Of a stretch of 20,946 bases of DNA, positions 7,667 to 14,282 are shown piece by piece; the stretch's first letter is position 1; each line of letters starts with the position of its first letter. Under the pieces are notes generated by a model. It saw only the letters and a list, made by a program, of their open reading frames with translations, was not told where the DNA came from and made no database searches. The position numbers and the translations under genes were made by a program. Origin of the DNA: JASJHI01 sp965371355 (GTDB lineage Bacteria > Actinomycetota > Acidimicrobiia > Acidimicrobiales > Ilumatobacteraceae); contig CBDUYD010000033.1 in assembly GCA_965371355.1 (NCBI GenBank), forward strand, positions 1 to 20,946, written 5' to 3'.

Positions 7667-9365
7667 TGTCGTAGCGCGGGCGGGAGCCGCTCCCGTAGCG
7701 GCGGAGGGCACCTTCGGGGCCGCTTGCATTGGGCCTGACGAAGACCCAGTTCTGCCAGGCCGAGAGGCGAGCGAAGATCTTGGTCGCCATCGTCTCGGGG
7801 CCGGCGAAACGGTGGTTGGCCTCCATCGCGGTGAGCGCATCGGGCGAGTAGCTCGCCCGCTCCTCGACGGCTAGGCGGATCTCGTCGTGCCAGTCGAGAT
7901 CGTCAGGCGTCGAGGTGACCAGACCGAGTGCGAGCGCCCCAGCCGCATCGAGCGACCGACCGATCACATCATCGGTCGCTGCAAGGTCGTCCGGGCGACC
8001 GTAGAATCGGGACTGGAGTCTGGTGATGCCGTTGGCCATCGGCAGCGGCCCACGATTGATGTCGGTGAGCTGAATCATCGCGGGCGGGGGCGGATCGTGG
8101 TCATCTTCGAAGGTGCCGTCGAGCATGTAGCTGCGGTCGGCGGCGAACGCCAGCTCGGCCAGCACGCCGGCGAAACACGACCCGGGTTCGATCACCGCGA
8201 TCAGGCTGCGGGCGGTGAGATCGAGCCGCGACAACGTGCGCTTCCACAGCAGCGCTGTCTCCCGGGCTGCATGATCGGCGCCGCTCACCAGTGTCGCGCT
8301 GTGGGCGAGAACATCGTCGGTCGATCCGGACGTTCGCATGACGATCGTTCCGAGTTCGGGTTCGTTGAACCGCAGATGGCACAGCAGGTCGTCGAGCTCG
8401 CGCGCCGCCGTCAGCGGCCAGTCGGCTGCCGCGGTGACGCAGACCTCGAGATCGACGGTCCGACCCGCGCGGTCGAGCGCGGCCTTCACGAACCGGTATG
8501 TGATCGAGTCGTCGGTGATGGTCGGGTCGAGCGGGACGAGCACCACGGGTGATCCGGGGGCACCGCGCGGCGAAGCGGCGGCGAGCTCGTGTGCCCGCGC
8601 CTCGACGGCGTCGTCGAACGTCGAGGGTGGCGCGATCTCGTCGACCAGCCCCCACGCAACCGCCTCGACGCCTTGAACGCCCTCGGCGCGTGTGGCGAAC
8701 AGATCGGCGATATCGCGGCGCACGTGACGCTTGTCGGTCAACCTCGTGAGGCCCCCGGTCCCGGGTAGCACGCCGAGCAGCGGCACCTCGGGAAGCGACA
8801 CCGCGCTCGCGCGGTCGTCGACGAGCAGCAGGTGATCACAGGCCATCGCCAACTCGTATCCCCCGCCGGAGCACGCACCCTCGATCGCCGCCAGGAATCG
8901 CACCCCCGAGGCGGCGGACGCCTCCTCGAGCTCGAGGCGGGTCTCGTTGGTGAACTTGCAGAAGTTGACCTTGTGGGAGTGGGTGGCGGCGGCGAGCATC
9001 CCAATGTTCGCCCCGGCGCAGAATGTCCCGGCGATGCCGCTGTCGATGATGACGCAGCGCACGTCGGGATGTTCGAAGCGGATCCGACGTACGGCGTCGG
9101 CGAGCTCGATGTCGACGCCGATGTCGTAGCTGTTGAGCTTCAGCTCGTAGCCGCCGAGCAGGCCGTCGTCGGGTGCCACGTTCATCGTCAGCCAGGCGAG
9201 CGGCGGGTCGGTCCGGAGCTGCCAATGGGCATAAGAGTCCGGACTGCGGTCGAACGTGATGCGGTCGAACGCGATGCGGTGGGCCACGCTCGGGTCGAGC
9301 CTGATGTGGTCGCCGGACGTGTCCGGGTCGTTCGGATGGCCCGGCGGTGCCTGAGCGAGAGCCAA
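7653..9365 (-). CDS. boxC: 2,3-epoxybenzoyl-CoA dihydrolase BoxC
   Basis: A 570-aa crotonase-superfamily enzyme that hydrolytically opens 2,3-epoxybenzoyl-CoA to 3,4-dehydroadipyl-CoA semialdehyde and formate. The N-terminal half has the enoyl-CoA-hydratase oxyanion-hole elements FCAGANIGML (115-124) and ACSGGGYELAMACDHLLL (164-181). E171 and E193 (SLPEVPLLG) are candidate catalytic glutamates. The C-terminus, SAWQNWVFVRPNASGPEGALR, is characteristic of BoxC. The start is taken as TTG at 9363-9365 because a purine-rich AAGGGGGG lies 7 nt upstream and no ATG or GTG lies nearby in frame; the first internal ATG is at residue 61 of the product, inside the conserved region. The length fits BoxC (about 550-560 aa). 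It is first in the boxC-boxB-ligase operon, downstream of a tandem-repeat operator candidate. Confidence 0.92.
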   Translation of the reverse strand: MALAQAPPGHPNDPDTSGDHIRLDPSVAHRIAFDRITFDRSPDSYAHWQLRTDPPLAWLTMNVAPDDGLLGGYELKLNSYDIGVDIELADAVRRIRFEHPDVRCVIIDSGIAGTFCAGANIGMLAAATHSHKVNFCKFTNETRLELEEASAASGVRFLAAIEGACSGGGYELAMACDHLLLVDDRASAVSLPEVPLLGVLPGTGGLTRLTDKRHVRRDIADLFATRAEGVQGVEAVAWGLVDEIAPPSTFDDAVEARAHELAAASPRGAPGSPVVLVPLDPTITDDSITYRFVKAALDRAGRTVDLEVCVTAAADWPLTAARELDDLLCHLRFNEPELGTIVMRTSGSTDDVLAHSATLVSGADHAARETALLWKRTLSRLDLTARSLIAVIEPGSCFAGVLAELAFAADRSYMLDGTFEDDHDPPPPAMIQLTDINRGPLPMANGITRLQSRFYGRPDDLAATDDVIGRSLDAAGALALGLVTSTPDDLDWHDEIRLAVEERASYSPDALTAMEANHRFAGPETMATKIFARLSAWQNWVFVRPNASGPEGALRRYGSGSRPRYDTTRT

Positions 9366-9378
9366 GTGGATACCCCCC

Positions 9379-9410
9379 TTGTGAACTTCGCGGCTTGCGA
9401 ACTTCGCGGC
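9379..9410. promoter_or_regulatory. 16-bp tandem repeat, candidate operator of the box operon
   Basis: TTG(T/C)GAACTTCGCGGC occurs twice head to tail (9379-9394 and 9395-9410) with one mismatch. The second copy contains the perfect palindrome GCGAA-C-TTCGC (9397-9407), and the first has the same palindrome with one change. The array lies 14 bp upstream of the boxC start codon. It sits just downstream of a -10-like TAGATT (minus strand, 9418 to 9413), so it would cover the transcription start and leader. This layout suits a repressor that is released by benzoyl-CoA. The regulator is not in the window. Confidence 0.6.
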
Positions 9411-9412
9411 AC

Positions 9413-9418
9413 AATCTA
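9413..9418 (-). promoter_or_regulatory. -10-like element TAGATT for boxC
   Basis: TAGATT in GGTTAGATTGTG stands in an AT-richer patch directly upstream of the tandem repeats. No convincing -35 hexamer is visible 16-18 nt upstream, which is common in high-GC actinobacteria. Confidence 0.35.
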
Positions 9419-9521
9419 ACCGCTGGCTCGATCCACGTCGCAGCCGCTCGAGGCAAGGACCGACGACGGCTCCCGAACGCGTCGCGCGCGAATCACATCG
9501 ATGTCGTGCGATGATGCGGGC

Positions 9522-9938
9522 GTGAGTCGTGCCCCCGCTCTCGTGCGCGCCTGCTTCGTAGTCGCCGCGACGGCACTCGCCGCATGCGGCGGCGGTGGCG
9601 CCTCGAGCGCGGAACGGTTCTGCGGCGAGATCGACGAGAACCGCGAGGCGCTCACCAACCCGGTCATCGACTCCGAGGGCGACATCGAGCCGCTGCTCGA
9701 GTTGTACCGCGACATCGGCTCCATCGCGCCGCTGTCGATCGAGCCCGAGTGGCGTCAGCTGGTCATCGCCTACGAGACGGCCAGCACGATCGTGCCGGGC
9801 GACGTCGAGTCCGAGCAGATCGCGCTCGCGGAGATCTACGCGTCGGAGGAATCGGCCGCGCGGGTGTCGTCGTGGTTGATCGAGAACTGCGCTGTCGACA
9901 TCGGACCGGTCTTCACGATCGTGCCCCACGACGGGTGA
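9522..9938 (+). CDS. Small secreted lipoprotein of unknown function
   Basis: A 138-aa protein with a lipoprotein signal peptide: MSRAPALVR, then a hydrophobic stretch ending in the lipobox LAAC (19-22), followed by a glycine-rich tether. The mature part is acidic and mostly helical in appearance, with two cysteines (C34 and C123) that could form a disulfide outside the membrane. The GTG at 9522 is preferred because a GATGAT -10-like hexamer (9510-9515) ends 6 nt before it, as in leaderless transcripts. An in-frame ATG at 9501 would add seven residues before the basic n-region. I recognise no family. It is divergent from boxC (156-bp gap) and converges on clpP. Confidence 0.75.
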   Translation: MSRAPALVRACFVVAATALAACGGGGASSAERFCGEIDENREALTNPVIDSEGDIEPLLELYRDIGSIAPLSIEPEWRQLVIAYETASTIVPGDVESEQIALAEIYASEESAARVSSWLIENCAVDIGPVFTIVPHDG

Positions 9939-9980
9939 GGCTCGTCGGCATCTCGCGCCGGGCTTCGAAGTGGCTGGAGG
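9939..9980. other. 42-bp convergent gap, no visible signal
   Basis: This stretch separates the stops of the lipoprotein gene (+) and clpP (-). I see no strong hairpin, T tract or repeat in it. Confidence 0.6.
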
Positions 9981-10574
9981 TCAGGTGATGTCGCCGCGGC
10001 GCACGATGACCTTGTCGACGAGCCCGTAGTCGAGCGCACCCTCGGCGGTGAACCAGCGGTCGCGCTCGGAGTCGGCCTGGATCTGTTCGAGCGGCTGACC
10101 GGAGTGCTCGGCGATCAGTTCTGCCATGCGCTTCTTCGTGTAGCGCAATTGCTCGGCCTGGATCGCGATGTCGGCAGCCTGACCGCGGAGACCGGCGAGG
10201 GGCTGATGCATCATGATGCGGGCGTTGGGCAGCGTGTAACGCTTGCCGGCAGCGCCGGCGGTCAGCAGGAACTGGCCCATCGATGCGGCGAGGCCGAGGC
10301 ACACGGTTGCGACGTCGCAGCCGACGAACTGCATCGTGTCGTAGATCGCCATGCCGGCCGTGACGGAGCCGCCCGGGCTGTTGACATAGAGCCAGATGTC
10401 GGTCGAGGGATCCTCGCCCTCGAGGTAGAGGAGCTGGGCGCAGATCTGGTTGGCGATGTCGTCGGAGACCTCGGATCCGAGCATCACGACCCGGTTCTTG
10501 AGCAGGCGATCGAACACGGCCGTGCGCGGGTCGAGCCCGGCTTCGAGGGCGTTGGGTGTGAGGGTCTCCGACAT
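9981..10574 (-). CDS. clpP: ATP-dependent Clp protease proteolytic subunit
   Basis: A 197-aa ClpP serine peptidase subunit, which forms the barrel that degrades proteins unfolded by ClpX or ClpC. The catalytic triad is complete: S98 in GLAASMGQF, H123 in ARIMMHQP and D172 in ERDRWFTAEGA. The oxyanion-loop element NSPGGSVTAG is at 65-74. The ATG at 10572-10574 is preferred: a -10-like TATCCT ends 7 nt upstream, suggesting a leaderless message. An alternative in-frame ATG at 10638-10640 would add 22 residues and overlap the start codon of the divergent gene. No clpX, tig or second clpP is adjacent, whereas actinobacteria usually encode two clpP genes in tandem. This may therefore be a stand-alone paralogue. 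Confidence 0.95.
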   Translation of the reverse strand: MSETLTPNALEAGLDPRTAVFDRLLKNRVVMLGSEVSDDIANQICAQLLYLEGEDPSTDIWLYVNSPGGSVTAGMAIYDTMQFVGCDVATVCLGLAASMGQFLLTAGAAGKRYTLPNARIMMHQPLAGLRGQAADIAIQAEQLRYTKKRMAELIAEHSGQPLEQIQADSERDRWFTAEGALDYGLVDKVIVRRGDIT

Positions 10575-10581
10575 GGTCGTC

Positions 10582-10631
10582 AGGATACCCGGGAGGGGCA
10601 CCACGAACTCGCCGTCGCAACGAGATACCGT
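10582..10631. promoter_or_regulatory. Divergent leaderless-type promoters for clpP and the membrane protein
   Basis: On the minus strand TATCCT (10587 to 10582) is followed by exactly 7 nt and the clpP ATG. On the plus strand TACCGT (10626-10631) is followed by exactly 7 nt and the ATG at 10639. Neither start has a ribosome-binding site. Both fit TAnnnT -10 elements with transcription beginning at the start codon. No clear -35 elements are seen. Confidence 0.45.
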
Positions 10632-10638
10632 TCGCGCC

Positions 10639-11823
10639 ATGACGGTCACGGCTTCGTTCCAGCCAGCCAGGGTCACGTCGACCCCCGGCGAGCCCGCAGC
10701 CCTGCTGCTCCGCCTCAGCAACGACACCTCCGAACACGAGGTCGTCAAGCTGAGGGCGCAGGGTGAATTGGCCACCGAGACGGTCCTGCAAGCCGACACG
10801 ATCCACCTCGACGCCGGCGAGGTGTTCGACGTACCGATCGTCGTCGACGTCGGAACAGGGCTCCCCGCCGGGCCCCACAACTCCGGCATCGAGATCTCGC
10901 TCGACTCGGGTCTCTCGAGCATGGCCGAAGCGACGATCGACGTGCTCGAGGCTCCCGCCTATGACGCCGTCCTCGCTCCCCCGCGCTCGAGTTCGGCCAA
11001 GACGGGACGCCACCGCCTCACGCTCGTGAATCTCGGCAACGCTCCCGTGTTGATCGAACTCGTCGGCGGTCCTGTCGACGGCACGGCCCAGGTCGAACTC
11101 GGCACGCCCGCGGTCACGCTCGAGCCGGGAACCGAGGCGACCGTCGACGTGCGCGTCGTCCCGCCGTCACGGTTCTGGAAGGGGTCGACCGTCGACCACG
11201 AGTTCATCATCCATTCCACGGGAAGCGACGGTCGGGTCGCCGAACTCTACGGCACATACCACCAGACACCCCGGGTACCGCCCTGGCTGCTCCCCGCACT
11301 GCTCGGGGCGCTGCTGGCGCTGCTGATCTGGACGCTGCTGTGGTTCTGGCTGATCCGCCCAGCGGTCGAACAGATCGCCGAAGATGCCGCAAACGATGCG
11401 GTCGCCGCCGACCGCGCGGTGCTCTCCGAACTCATCCGCCAGCTCGAGGACGCGGCAGCCGAAGCAAACGAACTCCCACTCGGCACGCCGGCCGACCTCC
11501 GCCTCGAAGCGAGCGCACCCCCCGGCAGCTCCGCCACCGAATCGTTCGGGGTCAGCTCCGGCCGCGTGCTGTCGGTGACCGATGTTGTCTTCCAGAACCC
11601 GACCGGCGCCGTCGGAACGGTGTCGCTGCTGCGCAACGGTGAGATCCTGCTGCAGTCCGAACTCGCCAACTTCCGCGACCTCGACTTCCACTTCGTCGCC
11701 CCGTTCGAGTACGACGGTGGGAGCACGGTGGCGATCGAGTTGGTGTGCGAGGCCCCGGGTCCCGGCGAGAGCGATTGCGCGGTCGGGACGACCCTCCTCG
11801 GATTCGTCGACGAAGCGCCCTGA
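10639..11823 (+). CDS. Single-pass membrane protein with beta-sandwich domains
   Basis: A 394-aa protein of no family I can name. There is no signal peptide. The N-terminal ~210 residues look like two immunoglobulin-like beta-sandwich modules: the first has RLSNDTSEHEVVKL near 25-38, and the second starts near residue 122 with HRLTLVNLGNAPVLIELVG. One transmembrane helix follows (about 215-239, PWLLPALLGALLALLIWTLL onward). After it come an acidic, alanine-rich probable coiled coil (243-277) and a C-terminal beta domain. The only two cysteines, C370 and C380, are in that last domain, which suggests it is outside the cell with a disulfide and that the N-terminal modules are cytoplasmic. That topology is inference. 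The gene is divergent from clpP, and its stop is 6 bp from the stop of the convergent propeller gene. Confidence 0.8.
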   Translation: MTVTASFQPARVTSTPGEPAALLLRLSNDTSEHEVVKLRAQGELATETVLQADTIHLDAGEVFDVPIVVDVGTGLPAGPHNSGIEISLDSGLSSMAEATIDVLEAPAYDAVLAPPRSSSAKTGRHRLTLVNLGNAPVLIELVGGPVDGTAQVELGTPAVTLEPGTEATVDVRVVPPSRFWKGSTVDHEFIIHSTGSDGRVAELYGTYHQTPRVPPWLLPALLGALLALLIWTLLWFWLIRPAVEQIAEDAANDAVAADRAVLSELIRQLEDAAAEANELPLGTPADLRLEASAPPGSSATESFGVSSGRVLSVTDVVFQNPTGAVGTVSLLRNGEILLQSELANFRDLDFHFVAPFEYDGGSTVAIELVCEAPGPGESDCAVGTTLLGFVDEAP

Positions 11824-11836
11824 CGGGGCTCAGGGC
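11817..11836. terminator. Shared hairpin containing the stop codons of two convergent genes
   Basis: GCCCTGA (11817-11823) and TCAGGGC (11830-11836) are perfect inverted repeats around a 6-nt loop (CGGGGC). The left arm ends in the TGA of the plus-strand gene; the right arm is the reverse complement of the TGA of the minus-strand gene. There is no T tract on either side. It is a plausible bidirectional terminator or a barrier to convergent read-through. Confidence 0.4.
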
Positions 11837-14202
11837 CGGATCGGGCGCCCGACGCCGCCGAGTACGCCGGTGCCGGGGCGAGAAGCGTTGTTCGTGACGA
11901 GCAGCTCGACGCTGACGTCGCCGAAGAGTTGCGACTGACCGAGCACGGTCACCGTGCTCGGGCCGCGCGGCGTGTGCGGGAGCACGACCAGCGTGTGCGC
12001 GAGGTCGCCGACGTCGGAGATCTCCACCGACTCGGCGACGCGGCCGCCGTCCCACGTCAGCTCGACCACCGCTCCTGCGGGGAAGCCTGCGCCGAGCACC
12101 GACACGACCTGCCCGTTCGAGGCCACGCCGGGCACCACGGTCAGCACGGGTGGCTCGGCCCCGAGCCCGGTCAGTTCTGCACGCACCAGCGAGCCGTCGG
12201 CGAGCGATGCCAGGACCGCCGAAGCGAGATCACCGGTGTCGACCGGCGCGAAGGTGACATCGACGGCGCACGTGGCGCCACCGGGCAGTTGGGCGCCGAT
12301 GCACTCGGACGCTTCGACCGAGAAGCTCGCCGCCGCCGCCGACACCGGGTCGATCGCCACGTCGACGACCGAGATCGTGTCGGGCGTCGGGTTGAGGAGT
12401 GTGATCGTGGCGGCGCGCACGCCGGCGTCGACGATCGTGGGGACGAACTCGAACGCGGGCGGATCGAAGCTCGGCAAGGTGACGACCACGGTGGTCGTCT
12501 CATCGCCGGTCGAGGACGAGCCGGACGAGGACGAGCCGGACGAGGACGAGCCCGATGAGGAGGAGGAACCGCCGGTTCTCGACGGGGGGAAGCCACCCGA
12601 ACTGCGCGGGATCGTGAACACCGGCGGGCGCGAGGGCGCCGTCCCGACCGGGAGGGTCGGTTGCGGAGCGACGGTCGACGCCACCGGCGTCGACGAGGGA
12701 GGAGGTGAGGACGTCGGAGTGGTCGTCGGTGCGGTCACGGTGGCCCTGATGCCGACGCCGAGCGTCACGGCCGGGTCGCCGACGACCCGGTAGGCAACAT
12801 CGGCCGAGAGCGTCCCGGGACTGGTGGGAGTAGCCCTGACACGGGCGGTACACGAAGCGCCCGGATGCAGAAGAAAGGCCGTGTCGGCGGACGAGGACGA
12901 ACACGTGGTGGAAACCACCGAGAACGGCGCACCGACGCTCACCTCGCCGGCGAGTGGGGCACCCGCTGCCGAGTCGTTGGTGATCGTGACGGTCGTGTCG
13001 AGTGTGCCGCCCGACACGACGCTTCCGAGATCGACGTCGGATCCGCCGCCGGAGGGTCGCTCCTCGATCGTCCAGACGTGGGTTCCGGCGTCGTCTTCGT
13101 CGTCGTCGGTGACCGACCCGCCGTCGTCGCCGTCGAACGCGATCCATCTGCCGTGCGCCGAGATTGCGGCGAGCGGCGCGTCGGGAGTGGCGTCATCGTC
13201 GGCGAGCAGCGTTCGACCGAGCGAGCGGCGGCTCAATGAATCGAACGGCTCGCCGGTGCCCCACCAGGCGACCTCGAGGCGGTCGACCTGCCGGTAGGTG
13301 ACATGGTGCCCGTCGGATGACTGGACGGGCCGCCAAGCATCTTCGGCGACGAGGATGGACGTGTCGAGATCGCGATCGTGGGCGACCACGAACGGCGTCA
13401 CCGGTGCCGGGGAGACCCCCGGGACGAGACCGACGTCGGTGGACTCGAACACCACGGAGCGGCCGTCGGCCGAGATCGTCGGTCGACGCGAACCGGAGCC
13501 GCCGACCGCGATCGCCGACGTCGTCGCATCGTCCCAGACCCAGATCTCGGTGTCGGCGGCGGTGCCGCCCGTCGGGAGCACCTCGAAGGTGACGACCGAT
13601 CCGTCGGCGGACACGTCGACGTTCGGACCGACGATGTAGCCGGTCGGAATCGTCGGGGCGAAGGAGGCGTCGGGGGCGTACCCGGAGCCGGAGTCGACGT
13701 GTCGGGAGATCGAGCCACCGGCGGACCAGACGATCGTCGCGCCGTCGACGGAGAGGGCGGGCGCCGATGTCGCGGCAGCGGTGACCGTGGCGACCACCTC
13801 GGTCGGGGCGGACGTACACAGATCGTGCGCTGACAGCGTGGTCGTGACCGCGCCGCCCGCATCGGCGGTGGTCGAAAGCGCCACCGTGCAGCCGTCGCCG
13901 CTCAGCGCCGGATTCGCGCCGATCACATCGAGTTCGGTGGTCGAGGCGGCGCGATCTCGCACGATGACACGGTTGTCGGCGGTCGCCGAGCCGGAGTCGT
14001 AGGCGACGATCGTTCCGTCGTCGGAGATCGTCAGCGACCTGTCGCCCACGGCGGCGTCGGCAACGTCGAGCTCAGCTGTCGAGAGGAGGTTCGGCGAGAG
14101 CGACGGATCCTGAGCACCCGAGGGCGCGCCGAACGCACCGGCGACGCCGAGTCCGGCGACGACGATGGCAGCAATGGCACCCGCCCGGGCCCACCTCGGA
14201 AT
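11830..14202 (-). CDS. Large secreted beta-propeller protein with ASH-like domains; start codon unclear
   Basis: A secreted protein of about 790 aa. A signal peptide is clear in this frame: IPRWARAGAIAAIVVAGLG, then AGAFGAPSGAQD. It is followed by a TolB/WD40-like propeller (about 45-380) with repeated blades such as VSADGSVVTFE, ISADGRSVVFES and ISAHGRWIAFDG. Next come an ASPM-SPD2-Hydin-like beta domain (385-485), a Pro/Thr/Ser/Gly linker (490-575) with GSSSS repeats, a second ASH-like domain (577-685) and a C-terminal IPT-like beta domain. The frame has no ATG, GTG or TTG between the TAG at 14227-14229 and a GTG at 14047-14049, which would remove the whole signal peptide. I place the start at the ATT at 14200-14202 provisionally. 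An ATG at 14223-14225 is one frame away, so a one-base indel is a strong alternative. A surface or matrix role is inference. Confidence 0.65.
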   Translation of the reverse strand: MPRWARAGAIAAIVVAGLGVAGAFGAPSGAQDPSLSPNLLSTAELDVADAAVGDRSLTISDDGTIVAYDSGSATADNRVIVRDRAASTTELDVIGANPALSGDGCTVALSTTADAGGAVTTTLSAHDLCTSAPTEVVATVTAAATSAPALSVDGATIVWSAGGSISRHVDSGSGYAPDASFAPTIPTGYIVGPNVDVSADGSVVTFEVLPTGGTAADTEIWVWDDATTSAIAVGGSGSRRPTISADGRSVVFESTDVGLVPGVSPAPVTPFVVAHDRDLDTSILVAEDAWRPVQSSDGHHVTYRQVDRLEVAWWGTGEPFDSLSRRSLGRTLLADDDATPDAPLAAISAHGRWIAFDGDDGGSVTDDDEDDAGTHVWTIEERPSGGGSDVDLGSVVSGGTLDTTVTITNDSAAGAPLAGEVSVGAPFSVVSTTCSSSSADTAFLLHPGASCTARVRATPTSPGTLSADVAYRVVGDPAVTLGVGIRATVTAPTTTPTSSPPPSSTPVASTVAPQPTLPVGTAPSRPPVFTIPRSSGGFPPSRTGGSSSSSGSSSSGSSSSGSSSTGDETTTVVVTLPSFDPPAFEFVPTIVDAGVRAATITLLNPTPDTISVVDVAIDPVSAAAASFSVEASECIGAQLPGGATCAVDVTFAPVDTGDLASAVLASLADGSLVRAELTGLGAEPPVLTVVPGVASNGQVVSVLGAGFPAGAVVELTWDGGRVAESVEISDVGDLAHTLVVLPHTPRGPSTVTVLGQSQLFGDVSVELLVTNNASRPGTGVLGGVGRPIRP
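12511..12555. repeat. 15-bp tandem repeat coding the Gly-Ser linker
   Basis: Three head-to-tail 15-bp units (12511-12525, 12526-12540, 12541-12555; the last with one change) encode Gly-Ser4 units on the minus strand, in the linker of the propeller protein. The unit is in frame, so copy-number change would only alter linker length. Confidence 0.85.
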
Positions 14203-14233
14203 CGACTGTCGATACGTGTGGACATGCTACCGG

Positions 14234-14262
14234 CCGCCGTGTCCGCCCGCTCGGCACGGCGG
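14234..14262 (-). terminator. Stem-loop between the PLP operon and the propeller gene
   Basis: CCGCCGTG (14234-14241) and CACGGCGG (14255-14262) form a perfect 8-bp inverted repeat with a 13-nt loop, 21 nt after the stop of the upstream PLP-enzyme gene. No T run follows. It could end the PLP operon transcript. A -10-like TAGCAT (minus strand, 14229 to 14224) next to it could start the propeller transcript. Confidence 0.35.
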
Positions 14263-14282
14263 GTTCGGCGCGAAACGGCTGG

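Noticed and set aside
9366..9929. N-terminal extension of BoxC (758-codon frame)
   Set aside because: It runs antisense through the lipoprotein gene and has no BoxC similarity. The TTG with a ribosome site fits the family length.
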